Source: Macrosoma leucophasiata (Eukaryota; Arthropoda; Insecta; Lepidoptera; Hedylidae). From it: 64,000 nucleotides of DNA. The notes beneath the pieces are model-generated. The model had not been told where the DNA came from and did no database searches. It saw only the letters and a program-made list of their open reading frames with translations. Where the stretch lies: NCBI GenBank assembly GCA_036365455.1, contig JAWQUS010000010.1:21562501-21626500 (forward strand). Reading direction: 5' to 3'. Position 1 is the stretch's first letter, and each line of letters starts with the position of its first letter. Both the position numbers and the translations under genes were made by a program. Shown in pieces: positions 10,915-21,404 of the stretch.

Positions 10915-11400
10915 TTCACATCAAAAATTCGTTCAATATAAATAAAAATCTTCCTTAAAGATTCAAATCAATGCATAAACCAACTTTTTTTTCGCGGACA
11001 GACGGACCGACGGACAGACGGACAGACGGATAGACGGACAGACGGACAGACGGACAGACGGACAGACGGACAGACGGACAGACGGACAGACGGACAGACG
11101 GACAGACGGACAGACGGACAGACGGACAGACGGACAGACGGACAGACGGACAGACGGACAGACGGACAGACGGACAGACGGACAGACGGACAGACGGACC
11201 GACTGACAGACGGACATACGGACAGACGGACAGACGGACAGACGGACAGACGGACAGACGGACAGACGGACAGACGGACAGACGGACAGACGGACAGACG
11301 GACAGACGGACAGACGGACATACGGGCATACGGACAGCCGGACGGACAGACAGTTAAATATCACGAACCTAAAAGGGTTCCGTTTACTGCTATTCGGGTA
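10915..11400. repeat. Q-type interspersed repeat carrying a minisatellite
   Basis: The flanks of the tandem array contain AAAAGGGTTCCG and ACGGAATCCTA, like the ends of Q at 33690-34312 and the GACGGACA-rich part at 17196-17340. The short GACAGACA run of those copies appears hugely expanded here. Confidence 0.6.
10995..11353. repeat. (GACGGACA)n minisatellite, about 45 units
   Basis: A tandem 8-bp unit with rare variants (GACGGACC, GACTGACA, GATAGACG, GACATACG). Because 8 is not a multiple of 3 and the unit has no stop on the minus strand, all three minus frames stay open and spell the same Ser-Val-Cys-Pro-Ser-Val-Arg-Leu cycle. These are not genes. Confidence 0.97.
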
Positions 11401-11552
11401 CGGAATCCTAAATAAGAAACAATGGTAAAAAAACTGATACAAATGTGTCCCAGTGAATACATGGCTTTATGAAAAATTTCTAGCAGAGGCTACAAACAGT
11501 TCTAGTCTTTGTCATCCTAGTCATTCAAACAAAGACGGTGTATGGAACATTT

Positions 11553-11640
11553 CCACAATAGAGACGCATCGATACACCATGACGCTGTCAGTGAGAGGCA
11601 GCTCTTTCTTTGAAGCCTACACGTGTCCGTTCCTATTATG
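11553..11640 (+). repeat. low-copy repeat (partner at 13414-13510)
   Basis: CACAATAGAGACG, GACGCTGTCAGTGAGA and TACACGTGT occur in the same order at 13414-13510. Similarity is moderate and the family unknown. Confidence 0.5.
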
Positions 11641-11887
11641 AATTTGTTGTCAGCTGTTGATTAAAATAATATACCTACATCGACTAAGGAACCAACTGAT
11701 TGGTCTGTGTATACCTATGTGTCAATATATTATAATGTCCCTCTTAGAGATATAAATTGTTATGTTACTGACTGATTGAGTGATTGACTGGCAGACAGTT
11801 GAAACCCGAAAATACAGAATACCAACCAAAGTTCAACTGTAGTCCTCATAGTTTCGGAACAAAGTTGGTGACATACAGACCGGATTA

Positions 11888-12030
11888 CTTATCTGTATAT
11901 ATAAAAATCAATTGCTGTTCGTTAGTCTCACTAAAACTCGAGAACGGCTAGACCGATTTGGTTAATGTTTTGAATGATTTTTGGAAGTCCAGGGAATGTT
12001 TAAAAGGTCAGAAAATATGAAGAAATTGAA
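11888..12030 (+). repeat. common lepidopteran-type interspersed repeat
   Basis: TATATAAAAATCAATTGCTG, AAAACTCGAGAACGGCTAG and ACCGATTTGG are phrases I recognise from many lepidopteran repeats. Only one copy is in the window, so the class is not assigned. Confidence 0.5.
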
Positions 12031-12330
12031 GGGAAATAGTAAAAACCACAATTTTATTTTCCCATACAAATAGTCCATATCTGTCAAACATTTGACACTT
12101 TATTTCATTCTGAGGCAATACGAAGTTTGCTGGGTCAGTAAGTACAGTTACTATATTTATTTATTTTATTTTACAAATATTATTCAGCGGTTAGTAAAAA
12201 TAATAATACATAGTACTATACATATAACGTACTCAATAATATTTCTACGAAGAAAAACTCTAATTTGGTGTTTTTAAATATTCTTTTTACAACCTTTAAA
12301 GAGAATCGAAATTATTTAGTATTAGTTTTT

Positions 12331-12618
12331 GCTGGTGGTAGAGCTCCAGTGATAGAACTCGCAGGCGTAGGCACCACCGCATTACCTAATATACCTGCTT
12401 GCCGCTAAATGGTAGATAATGTTCAGCACTATCGTGTTCCGGTCAGGTGGTAATATACGGTCCCGTAATTTCCGACACAGAGGCTAATACCTTAGGCCTC
12501 AGGAGTGGTAACGCATCTGCATTTTGACCTCTGGTCTTTGTGTGGGTCTATAGGCTGCAGTCATCACTTAACATCAATGTGAACTGCATGCTTGTTTGGC
12601 ACTTTCATGATATAAAAA
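12331..12618 (+). mobile_element. SINE-A copy
   Basis: Full length, from CTGGTGGTAGAGCTCC to GATATAAAAAA. The 5' hairpin is weakened (GATAGAACTC). Confidence 0.92.
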
Positions 12619-13849
12619 AGTAGTTTTTGACAAAGTAGTGGCTGTTACAGATTTTGAATAAAATGGTTACGCAGATCAGGTGTTTTCGTTTTTTTTTTTT
12701 TTTTGTATTTTTTCGAATAGGACAGTAGAAAACGCGAGATAAATGATAAATATTAGTTTAGTTTGATTTTTAGTTTATTGTACTAGAAAAAGATCACATT
12801 CATTGTTGCCCTATCATCTGAAGTAGCGTGATCTGTATCTCAAATGATAGTTCCTTCCCTTAATGTTAACAAACTAGCACAACATAACAATGAGAAAACT
12901 TAAAAAACAAATTTAAAAATCTAAACTCAAATAAAAATAAAAAAACATTTTTTAAAATAAATGATTTTAACAACATTTTAACGAAATACAAGAAATAATT
13001 TCCTGCGTAATAATTTATACTAATACCAACTATATCAATGAAAAATTGTAAGGAATAAATAAAGCTTTATTATAATGATTTATACAAACTAATACGGCAA
13101 CTTGTACCTCGATATCAATAAGAATTATGTTTAATAAAACAGATAGGCAGCAGCGTTCCGCGATATGCCAAGCGTGACGATTATGCCATATAATAATACC
13201 TCACAACTCTGTTGTGAGCCTCTTAAGGCCTGTTTAGGAAAAGCTTTTGCCTTTTTTGAGGTTATTTTTGAGATAATAGAGAAAAAAAATGCAAATTCCT
13301 TGCGTACTTACGTTAAAATACTTATAAACAGATGACATAGCAAACAATAGTTCAATCAGTTTATCATTCTTGTCTATTCCTACATTAATGGGGACGGTAA
13401 ATAGAACGTTTTGCACAATAGAACCGTCTCTCGATATTACGATGCTGTCAATGAGGACCAGCTATATCCGAGGTTTCTTCCCTTGAAGTTTACACGTGTT
13501 TAGTTCTGTGTATGCAGGTAGTGTTGACCTGATCTGTATGATGGTTATTGTTCTTGTTAGTGTGTTAAGCTGCACCAACTATTTTACAGTTTTATTTTCA
13601 AAAGTATGTTCGTATGTCTAATCAAGACATTTCCATACACTATGTCATAAAATAATCAAATATTAATTTTAATTATTGTTGCTATTCTGACTGAAAGACA
13701 ACTGTGAAAGCGATTATTTAATTCATAGTGCGGTCTGTCAGTGCTGTCCTTAGCGCTCACAGACTCTTAACAAAAGATAAAGTCACATATAATCTGTTTG
13801 GCACCATCTTTTGTAACTTCCAAAGAATGTCATTGTTCCAAACGAACGG
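12619..13849. other. AT-rich, only a low-copy repeat seen
   Basis: Apart from 13414-13510 (partner of 11553-11640) I see no repeat or gene. There is a long T run near 12690. Confidence 0.5.
13414..13510 (+). repeat. low-copy repeat (partner at 11553-11640)
   Basis: Ordered partial matches to 11553-11640, including CACAATAG, GATGCTGTCAATGAG and TACACGTGT. Confidence 0.5.
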
Positions 13850-14135
13850 TACTGGTGGTAGAGCTCCAGTGACGGAGCTCGCGGGCGTAGGCACCACCGC
13901 ATTACCTAATATACTTGCCGCTAAATGGTAGTGTTCAGCACTATCGTGTTTCAGTCAGGTCAATGTACGGCCCTTTAATTTCCGACACAGATGCATAAAA
14001 CCTAAGGCCTCAGGAGTGGTAATGCATCTGCATTTTGACCTTGGTCTTTTTGTGGATGTCAATAGGCTGCAGTCATCACTTAACATCAATGTGAACTGCA
14101 TGCTTGTTTGCTACTTCCATTACATAAAAAAAAAA
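13850..14135 (+). mobile_element. SINE-A copy, close to consensus
   Basis: It begins ACTGGTGGTAGAGCTCCAGT with an intact GAGCTCCAGTGACGGAGCTC hairpin and ends in the A tail. A good reference copy. Confidence 0.95.
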
Positions 14136-14661
14136 CTATAAAGAGTTTCGTCGTTTTGAAGCGTCGGTTACGCAGTAGAACGCTTATATTCGGCATCGCA
14201 GTTATCTTTTCTGTTCACCACAATGATTAAAATTAATATTCGATTAATTTATGAATCTTGGCCTAGGATATCATTGTATACAGTCTAGAAAAAGGATCTG
14301 TATTCACGTCAAAAATTCTTGATACACAAATAGAACCTACGGCACAACAACATTCAAACCCAATATTAATATAATGTTTATTTCCCACACCTGCAATGTT
14401 CTTCATAAAACACTATTATATCTTCTGCAATAGAAGGAATTAAAAGAATATATATATATAGGTATTTAACAAAGTTGCCTTATGATTAATTCAATTTAAA
14501 ATGTGCACTAGTCCATTTACTTAACGGCCTAGTTTTATGTTCGACATCAGAGAGATTTGCAAGTAATAATTTATTAAAAGGTAGGCTGCTTGTGTTTTGC
14601 TGCTACTAATGCGTATTACTTAAGTAACTAGGTACGTACTTATTTATTTTGTTATGGATTT
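14136..14661. other. AT-rich, nothing recognised
   Basis: No gene or repeat family seen. Confidence 0.5.
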
Positions 14662-14705
14662 ATAAGCAGTCTCATTCAGGAGGATCACCAATCCAGACGT
14701 GATGA
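14662..14705 (+). repeat. 44-bp direct repeat, left copy
   Basis: ATAAGCAGTCTC.TTCAGG through CCAGACGTGATGA recurs at 15163-15206 with one difference. The pair brackets the F element at 14806-15137. Confidence 0.85.
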
Positions 14706-14805
14706 ATACTTAGAAAAACCTACTGACATGTGCAACGACTCGTAGTAAGACGCAGTTGACAGCGTACTAATGTTAACATACATTTACTTTAGTTATAATA
14801 ATAAA

Positions 14806-15137
14806 AATAATGGCAACCCTTGAGACGTCCTCCTGCTGGGCATGAGTCTGTTCCCTTTTTGGATAGAGGTCTGGAGCTAACTCCACCACGCTGCTCCAAT
14901 GCGGGTTGGTGGAGATACGGGTTAGTGGCCAACCCGCTGTCGGATGTTTTTAAACCGCCCATAAGGCCTTCGACAAGGCTTAACGACTGGGACCAATGGC
15001 CTGACGTGTCCTCCGAAGCATGGAAACGCGCATTTCAATTTTGCCACTAGCGGTCACGCATCCGACTGCGTCCGTATCGCACAACCGAGTAGATCACTTG
15101 CGATCTACACCAGCCGCACGGCCATCCACGCTTCGAG
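14806..15137 (-). mobile_element. F element copy
   Basis: Reverse orientation: AATAATGGCAACCCTTGAGACG (tail side) to GCGATCTACACCAGCCGCACGG. Confidence 0.85.
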
Positions 15138-15162
15138 TTACTAGGTAATTTTTTAATAATTA

Positions 15163-15206
15163 ATAAGCAGTCTCGTTCAGGAGGATCACCAATCCAGACG
15201 TGATGA
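15163..15206 (+). repeat. 44-bp direct repeat, right copy
   Basis: Second copy of 14662-14705, lying 25 bp beyond the F element. Confidence 0.85.
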
Positions 15207-15589
15207 TCACCTAGGTGATGATAACCTAGAAAATCTTACTGTTGCATCTTTAGGAATTGTCTAGCAGAGGACTGGAGTGATGATGATATTACATGACATG
15301 TATCATAATAATGAAGTGTTCTTAGGTACTAGATAGGACTCAATCTGACTTTATCATCAACGTGCCTTCATCTCTGTACTTTCGTCACCAGTACATAAAT
15401 CAAATATAGATCGAGAAGTAACAAAATGGCCGACAACATGGTGCATCGTTGCATCTAAAAATATCGAATGTGCACAGAGACCCTTTATTCGAATTCCAGT
15501 TTGCACTAAGAGAGCTATTTTTAAAACGATGGAATTCGTAAAAGGAACAGTTTGATTTAGGAAACTTTAGTACGTTTTATTTTATTATA

Positions 15590-15780
15590 GCTTAGGGCTT
15601 CCAATCCCGGAATATCGAGATCTCGGTATTGTAGGACCATCATTATCCAAACCGCGTGTAACGGGATTACGAGAGCCGGATCTGGGGAACACGAATGCGG
15701 GGTCCGCGGGATTACGAGAGCGGGATTTGCGGAATCACGAATGCGGGATCCGGAATTATTGGGACTGGAAAAAAGCATGT
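15590..15780. repeat. short GC-rich tandem duplication (about 46-bp unit, x2)
   Basis: GGGATTACGAGAGC..GGAT..G.GGAA.CACGAATGCGG occurs twice in a row (about 15663-15710 and 15709-15757). Related phrases (GCGGGATCC, CCGAGATT) recur at 16448-16520 and 38445-38535. Confidence 0.65.
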
Positions 15781-15980
15781 ACCCGGACTCTTACGACCGC
15801 AATCGCTCGATGATTGGCGGCACAATTTTGCCAACTCATTAAAAAAAACTCAATCAGAAATTGCAAATTGTTAAATAAAAATAATCAATCAATCAATCAT
15901 TTATTACAATAAAAAATGAAGAAAATACATTCATAACGTACTTAAAACAAGGTGGTAAGGTAAAGCTAGCATTGATCCGC

Positions 15981-16119
15981 AAATACTCTTACATTCACAG
16001 CCACACACTAGCTATAAACCTGTGTCGTGGGTGCCGTTGTACACACACAGAACATACACAAACACCCACCGAAATAAACATACAATATTTATTCCGGTGC
16101 GGGGATCGAACTCGCGACA
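15981..16119 (-). mobile_element. SINE tE copy, head truncated
   Basis: Reverse of the tE body (CTTACATTCACAGCC...GTGTCGTGGGTGCCGTTGTA) ending at box B-like CGGGGATCGAACTCGCGAC. Upstream AATCAATCAATCATTTATTACAATA resembles a retroposon tail. Confidence 0.8.
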
Positions 16120-16285
16120 CTTCAGTTCACATGGATGTTAAGTAATGACTAAACCTTAAGCTAGAGACATCTACACAACACCAAAAGTAAAAATGCAGAT
16201 GCGTTGCTGCCCTCCCCCCCCTGTTATTTTTATTACCAAATATTACTTACGATCTAACACTACCATTTGGCGGCAGATAGATTAA
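16120..16285 (-). mobile_element. old SINE-A fragment
   Basis: GTTCACATGGATGTTAAGTAATGAC...AATGCAGATGCGTTGC...CACTACCATTTGGCGGCAGATAG, with deletions and no 5' end. Confidence 0.75.
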
Positions 16286-16447
16286 TTAGCCCGGGTTCCA
16301 CCACGACATTTGTTAAAGTTATTGTAACATTTCACATCCTTCTCTAACTTTAACAGATTTCTTTAAGTTAGAGAAGGGCCCAGGCTAAGTTTATTTGTTA
16401 GCTACATCAACTCAACATCACATACAAAATATATTATCAATATTTTC

Positions 16448-16520
16448 TATATGCGGGATCCCGCAAATACCGAGATTGCTATGTCCTAGTCCCGCAAATA
16501 TTGAGATTGAATACAACCCT
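16448..16520. repeat. repeat related to 15590-15780 and 38445-38535
   Basis: ATGCGGGATCCCGCAAATACCGAGATTG followed by a second CCCGCAAATATTGAGATTG. The same words occur at 38445-38535. Confidence 0.5.
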
Positions 16521-16861
16521 ATTATAGCTCCAACGGGAGTGGGTGCCGTTCAAAAATGATTGTCAAATACAAACGTTCACTCAGTCACAAACTTCTAATA
16601 TTTGGTTGTATTTTCGCCCCAAAAATGTCAACTGCCTGGTCTGGTCGCCAAATAAGTCTAAAGCAAATACTTTTTATTTGCTGCGAACTTACTTCGTGTC
16701 GTGTTGGTTTCGAATCCGAACAAGGTAATTTCAGTTGATTTTTAACTCGAAAATTCCAAGCCGTATGTGACAATCAGTATCAGGTTAAAAAAAAGTGATG
16801 TATTTCCAGGAACGTTTCAAATCTTTTGATATTTTGTATTTTGGGGTACATATTCGATACA

Positions 16862-17123
16862 TTTTTTTATGTAATGGAAGTGGCAAACAAGCATGCAGTT
16901 CACATTGATGTTAAGTGATGACTGCAGTTTATAGACACCCACACAAAGACCAAGGTTAAAATGCAGATACGTTACCACTCCTGAGGCCTAAGGTGTTATG
17001 CCTCTGTGCGGGAAATTACAGAGCCACATATTACCACCTGATCGGAACACGATAGTGCATTACCATTAAGCGGCAAGTATATTAGGTAATGCGGTGTGTA
17101 TACGCCCGCGGGCTCCGTCACTA
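16862..17123 (-). mobile_element. SINE-A copy, extreme 5' end lost
   Basis: From TTTTTTTATGTAATGGAAGTGG to CGCGGGCTCCGTCACT. The final GGAGCTCTACCACCAGT is missing. Confidence 0.9.
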
Positions 17124-17195
17124 AAAAAACTCTCAAAATACCGAGAATTGAGACATAATTGACATAAAACATATCTTTCTATCATTATTTTTCTA

Positions 17196-17340
17196 TAAGC
17201 CATTTTAGGGTTCCGTAGTAAACAAGGAACCCTAATAGTTTCGCCATGTCCGTCCGTCTGTCTGTCTGTATGTCCGTCCGCGGTTAAGCGCAAAAACTAT
17301 TGGTACTAGAGACTTGAAATTTGGCACAAGTATACACCGT
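17196..17340 (-). repeat. Q repeat, end fragment
   Basis: TTTTAGGGTTCCGTAGTAAACAAGGAACCCT followed by GTCCGTCTGTCTGTCTG and GCGCAAAAACTATTGG is the reverse of 34185-34312. Confidence 0.75.
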
Positions 17341-17345
17341 ATTTA

Positions 17346-17490
17346 ATGAAGCGCGCATGGTAAGCGATCTGCTCGGTTAAGCACTACGGGCGCGGTCGGG
17401 TAGTGTGGAGGGCACGTTAAGCCGTCGGTTCCGGTTGCTATCGATGGATAGCAGTCGTTAAACCTTGTCGGAGGCCTTATGGGCGGTTTT
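17346..17490 (+). mobile_element. F element fragment with deletions
   Basis: GAAGCGCGCATGG joins directly to TAAGCGATCTGCTCGG, and the 3' half stops after GGCCTTATGGGCGG. Confidence 0.75.
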
Positions 17491-17821
17491 ATTTTAGCGG
17501 CAGAATTATAGACTAACCTAACACATTCTTCTATTAAATTATAGTACAATATCTGAAGTATGTATGTGTCTAGTGTGTCTAACATGTCTAGTAGTATCTG
17601 TTGAAGCCTGAAGCAGTTCGTCTTTGGAACTATTTACCAGTCGCGATTCAAAAGTCTCAAACTATTACTTCGTCCAAGTAACACGTTGAAGACTTTTCTT
17701 AAGTCTGTAACTGTTTTATCTACTTTAACTTTCGCCTTGTGTTGCCTATCGCTCCCATTTCCTTTATTTGTTTGTCTAATTCTACACATTCAGGGAACCT
17801 TATTAATGTGCGTAAATTTCC
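17491..17821. other. nothing recognised
   Basis: Unique-looking sequence between two F copies. Confidence 0.45.
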
Positions 17822-17915
17822 TCAAAATTCATGGGAGTTACCATTTTTGGGAAGTTTCTCAATGACCGCCAGTTTGGTCCTGTGACTCCTGTGCTCGCCT
17901 AATTACATGGGACTA
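17822..17915 (+). mobile_element. very diverged tD-like fragment
   Basis: GGGAGTTACCATTTTTGGGAAGTTTCTCA..GACCGCCAGTTTGG and CTCGCCTAATTACATGGG follow the order of the tD body at 7745-7835. It may be chance. Confidence 0.4.
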
Positions 17916-17924
17916 AATGCAATT

Positions 17925-18234
17925 CGAAGCGCGCATGGCCCAGCGGCTGGTGTAGATCGTAAGCGATCTGCTCGGTTAAGCACTACGGGCGCGGTCCGTG
18001 CTTCGGAGGGCACGATAAGCCGTCGGTCCCGGTTGCTATCGATGGATAGCAGTCGTTAAACCTTGTCGGAGTCCTTATGGGTTTGAAAACATCCGACAGT
18101 GGGTTGGCCACTAACCCACCCACCTCCACCAATCCGCATTGGAGCAGCGTGGTGGAGTAAGCTCCAGGCCTCCCCCCAAAAAGGGGAGAGACTCGTGCCC
18201 AGCAGTGGGACGTATAATGGGTTGCCATTATTAT
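17925..18234 (+). mobile_element. F element copy with internal deletion
   Basis: GCGCGCATGGCCCAGCGGCTGG to GTATAATGGGTTGCCATTATTA. The TGACCGCTAGTGGCAAAT segment is missing, GCGGTCC joining GTGCTTCGG. Confidence 0.85.
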
Positions 18235-19019
18235 GTCTCTCGTCAGCACGGGGTCCAATTTGAACCCCGGACCTTTGTCAGGCTTGCGCGGGGACATGGG
18301 GAGTCCAACACGTAGAGGCCCTTTCGAGAATTTTGATCTACTTTGTAATGGGTTATATTCGGCGGGACCTCTCTCTGGCTGCATCAATAGTTCATACAGA
18401 CACAGACAGACCCCGCAGAATATAATGGGACTATTGTAATGAAAAGTGATTTGCCAAACATTGGGCTATGTGGGTGAACTGGGGGGACTAGCTGGCTGGG
18501 CCTATGGAGTGAGATCCGGCACCTGCCTATATTCAACATCTCACATTATCGAATCCTACTTTAGGCAGGTGGTGACTCGCCTCTCCTTGGTGGGCCCCCC
18601 AAACAGCCAACCCGATGGTCGACAGGGGGCAACACTGTTGAGAGAGGCTGGGGGTGTCGAGAGGTGTGGCCCCGGTTTCACCATCACGAGCGAGTAATCT
18701 CGAGCTCGGAGCGGGCTTCCCCGCTATTATGCCTTTAGACACTTCCACCCCCGAGTGTATGGCTCTTGCAGAAATTTAGACAACAGCCTATTATCCAAAT
18801 TTCTGCAAATGCCATACCTCTAGCGCCCCACTCTGACCAGCCAATGAAGGCAAGCCAGAGGTGAGAGACCTGATGCTCTGTCCGGCCGTACCTCTGTGTG
18901 GCGGACGAGGCGGAGCCCAGTTCTCTCGGAGGAACTCGAGATGATGGTAGGGGGTGGTGTCGCTACTCACCAACAGCTCGCCACAAGCTGCTCTGCCCCC
19001 CCATTATTATTATTATTAT
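18233..19019 (+). mobile_element. R element: GC-rich repeat with (ATT)n tail
   Basis: About 790 bp, far more GC-rich than its surroundings, ending CTGCCCCCCCATTATTATTATT. The first 160 bp recur inverted at 56500-56625, so it is a dispersed family. The simple-repeat tail suggests retroposition. Two open frames (18233-18439, 18446-18697) resemble no family I know. It contains the 21-bp-arm hairpin at 18757-18817. It could be the 5' end and tail of a deleted LINE or a long SINE. Confidence 0.6.
18757..18817. other. hairpin inside R element
   Basis: The 21-bp arms GTATGGC..TTGCAGAAATTT (18757-18777) and its complement (18797-18817) match at 19 of 21 positions around a 19-nt loop. Confidence 0.75.
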
Positions 19020-19670
19020 TAAATGCAATTGGCGAATTATGTTAAGGCTGCCTGCTGTGCCTATGTTATACGTTGTCCAACTTTTGCATAAATTGTCTCG
19101 GCTTGTACAAAAAAGAATCCCACCAAAAATATTTATATTTATTAATAAGTTTGTCAAGACGAGACCATAATAATATATGCCTCACACTATCGAAAAGGTA
19201 GGTATATTTTTCGAGTATTATCCAAATCAAAGTTATGTGGGTTTGGACGAAGCGTTTGGAGAAAATGTTAGTACCCTTTTGCTTCGCTGTCTGCCAGGTA
19301 TACTATTAGAATTGAGAAACTCGTAGCAAGGTATGTAAATGAAAATGCTTTTTGTGCTCTCGGTGTTTCTTCAACACGTGCTGTAATTTTGCTTATCAAT
19401 TATAAATTATGATAAATCGAACTCAGAAAAAGCGAGGTCGGTAAACGTATAATAATTTCAACATTAATTAAGTTACCTTTGATAGGTTTTTTACATTGCA
19501 TTTTTATGACTTCGTTACAAATGAAAACGTATTCAATGATTTACGATTTTTGTCGCGGCGTTTTTGTGAATTATTTTTGTGTTTTCTTTCAGTATTTTGA
19601 TGTTAAATACCTGATGGTGCTGATTTCAATACAAATATGTTATGATTCTATGTATGTATACAGTGGCATC
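19020..19670. other. AT-rich, nothing recognised
   Basis: Left flank of the hAT insertion. No family or gene seen. Confidence 0.5.
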
Positions 19671-19691
19671 ATCTAGATCAGCTATACTCTA

Positions 19692-19839
19692 ACCCCCTTA
19701 TTCATAAACGTATTTTAGCTAAAGTGTTGCTAATATCTCCTTTGTCTTTTTCTATCCTGCACATTTGACTATGCAACTGATAAAGACAAAGTATTCCATA
19801 GCTAAAACGTATCTAATGTACGTTTATGAATAAGGGGGT
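19692..19839 (+). mobile_element. M148 MITE, complete
   Basis: 148 bp with 21-bp perfect terminal inverted repeats beginning ACCCCCTTATTCATAAACGT, flanked by TA at 19690-19691 and 19840-19841. No coding capacity. Inserted into the left end of the hAT element, so younger than it. The TA target points to Tc1/mariner. Confidence 0.93.
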
Positions 19840-20127
19840 TAGTGTGTTCCGCGGAACCCTGGGGTTCCGTGATACCTCTGTCGGGGTTCCGCAAGAATTT
19901 AGAAAAAAATAATCAAAACACCTCTCTCTGGTCGCTCCGCGGCCGCACAAAACGCTATGCTGGTACAATATCTCATAAGTTTGGTATCAACAATTTTATA
20001 CTTGTACAACCCGTTCGCTCTAAGTTTGCCGGTCTGTGGAATGCGCGTACCCTCCCCCACGTGACAACAAAACTTACAATGTGTCATAGTTTTACCTAAA
20101 TATGCACATACACAATTTTTATTTTTA

Positions 20128-20799
20128 TTGTCTTTTATGGCGGATATCTTTCAAAAACTTAACGAATTTAATTTATCGTCGCAAGGTAAACAGACAACAG
20201 TGTTTCAGGCCTATAATAAAATAAGTGCTTTTAAAAGAAAATTAGATTTTTGGATCATTTGCATTGGTAAGAAAGAAATAGAAAGCTTTCCGTTAATAAG
20301 CTCAGTGAGTTTGTTAGCGAAAACGACTCAGAAATGTTTGAAGATGATGTGTTTGAAGTATTGGTCCAATATCTCAGTTCGATGCGCGCAACTTTTGAAA
20401 AGTATTACGAAGAACACAATACAAAAATTAAAGTGAATTCATGGATTCATAATCCTTTTTTACCCAACTTGGAAAAGTCTGAAAACATGCCAAACGAGAT
20501 ATGAATCTCTTTTAGAAATGTCATCAGACACAAGTATGGATTCACTGTTCAAAACGACGCCTCTCAATGATTTTTGGTGCAGAATCCAAGATGAATATGC
20601 AATGCTTGCCCAAATGGCTCTGGATATTCTTCTCCCGTTCCCAACTACATATTTGTGCGAAGCAGGATTACGCAGCCACGAAAAAAAATATCGCAATAGA
20701 CTGAACGCCGAAGCTGATATGAGACTCCAACTTTCTTTCATCAAACCTGATATCAACCAATTGATGAAAAATAAAAAACAGTTTCATACCTCCCACTAG
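20128..20799 (+). pseudogene. hAT transposase C-terminal relic (ZBED-like)
   Basis: The first reading frame (20128 to about 20300) encodes ADIFQKLNEFNLSSQGK...TVFQAYNKISAFKRKLDFW, as in hAT transposases related to ZBED/SCAN-domain genes. A shift near 20303 moves homology to another frame (SEFVSENDSEMFEDDVFEVL...). A 2-bp loss near 20499 creates TGA after MPNEI, and the third frame carries the dimerisation domain: TPLNDFWCRIQDEY..LAQMALDILLPFPTTYLCEAG and YRNRLNAEADMRLQLS. The BED zinc finger and most of the catalytic core are absent. Confidence 0.9.
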
Positions 20800-21003
20800 T
20801 TAGATTTTTTCTATTTTAATGTTTTCTATTATAGTCCTTGCCAAGTGGTGAAGTAAATGATAATTAGTAACTGTACTTTTATTATGCTGATTAATAAAAA
20901 ATACACTTATAAAAACAATTGTTTTATTGTAGGGTTCCATCAAGTATTTTGAGTCCCAACAGGGTTCCGTCATTTAAAAAGTTTGAGAACCACTGATCTA
21001 GAT

Positions 21004-21404
21004 TTATGGCCAAAAACATCGGACATACTCGTAAATGGTAAATTTGTGTCATGGTTATGGAACACGATTATAGCTGATGAGCGCTTCAATCGAGGAAGGA
21101 GTCCGAGGTTTTAGTTTAGTGGCCATCGCTCTTCAAGGTTATAGTACAGTAGGATTTATTTTAAACTCTATAGAATTGTTCTATGCTAGAGTGGCATTCG
21201 TCAAGTTCGTAAAAATATTTTAGCAATATTAGAGCTAACGATTATATGAATACTAGGAACAAATTATTACAAGTTGTTTGTGCATACAACACGCCTGCAT
21301 ATGGTGAGTAATTCTTTTAGAGGTCAATGTATACGCTTCATTAAGAAAATACCTGAAAGCGTTCAAAGTCTGTGTATTAAAAATATAAAAAAGTAATCAA
21401 AGAA
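21004..21404. other. nothing recognised
   Basis: Right flank of the hAT element. Unique-looking. Confidence 0.45.

Larger units (their letters stand above)
19679..20995 (+). mobile_element. hAT transposon, deletion derivative with 8-bp TSD
   Basis: Flanked on both sides by ATCTAGAT (19671-19678 and 20996-21003), an 8-bp target duplication as expected for hAT. The right end reads AGTTTGAGAACCACTG, the typical hAT terminus (CAGTGGTTCTCAAACT inverted). The left end CAGCTATACTC is a weaker match and is interrupted by an M148 MITE. Subterminal GGGTTCCG words occur near both ends. It contains only the C-terminal part of a transposase (20128-20799), so it cannot move itself. Without the MITE it is about 1.17 kb. 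Confidence 0.93.

Noticed and set aside
10955..11442. Three overlapping long minus-strand open frames (up to 159 codons)
   Set aside because: They are the same Ser-Val-Cys-Pro-Ser-Val-Arg-Leu cycle read in all frames of an 8-bp tandem repeat; no gene.
17983..18387. 134-codon minus frame
   Set aside because: It crosses the boundary between F and R elements; translation of repeats.
18446..18748. Overlapping frames on both strands in the GC-rich R element
   Set aside because: High GC keeps frames open; no domain recognised. Reported as part of R, not as genes.
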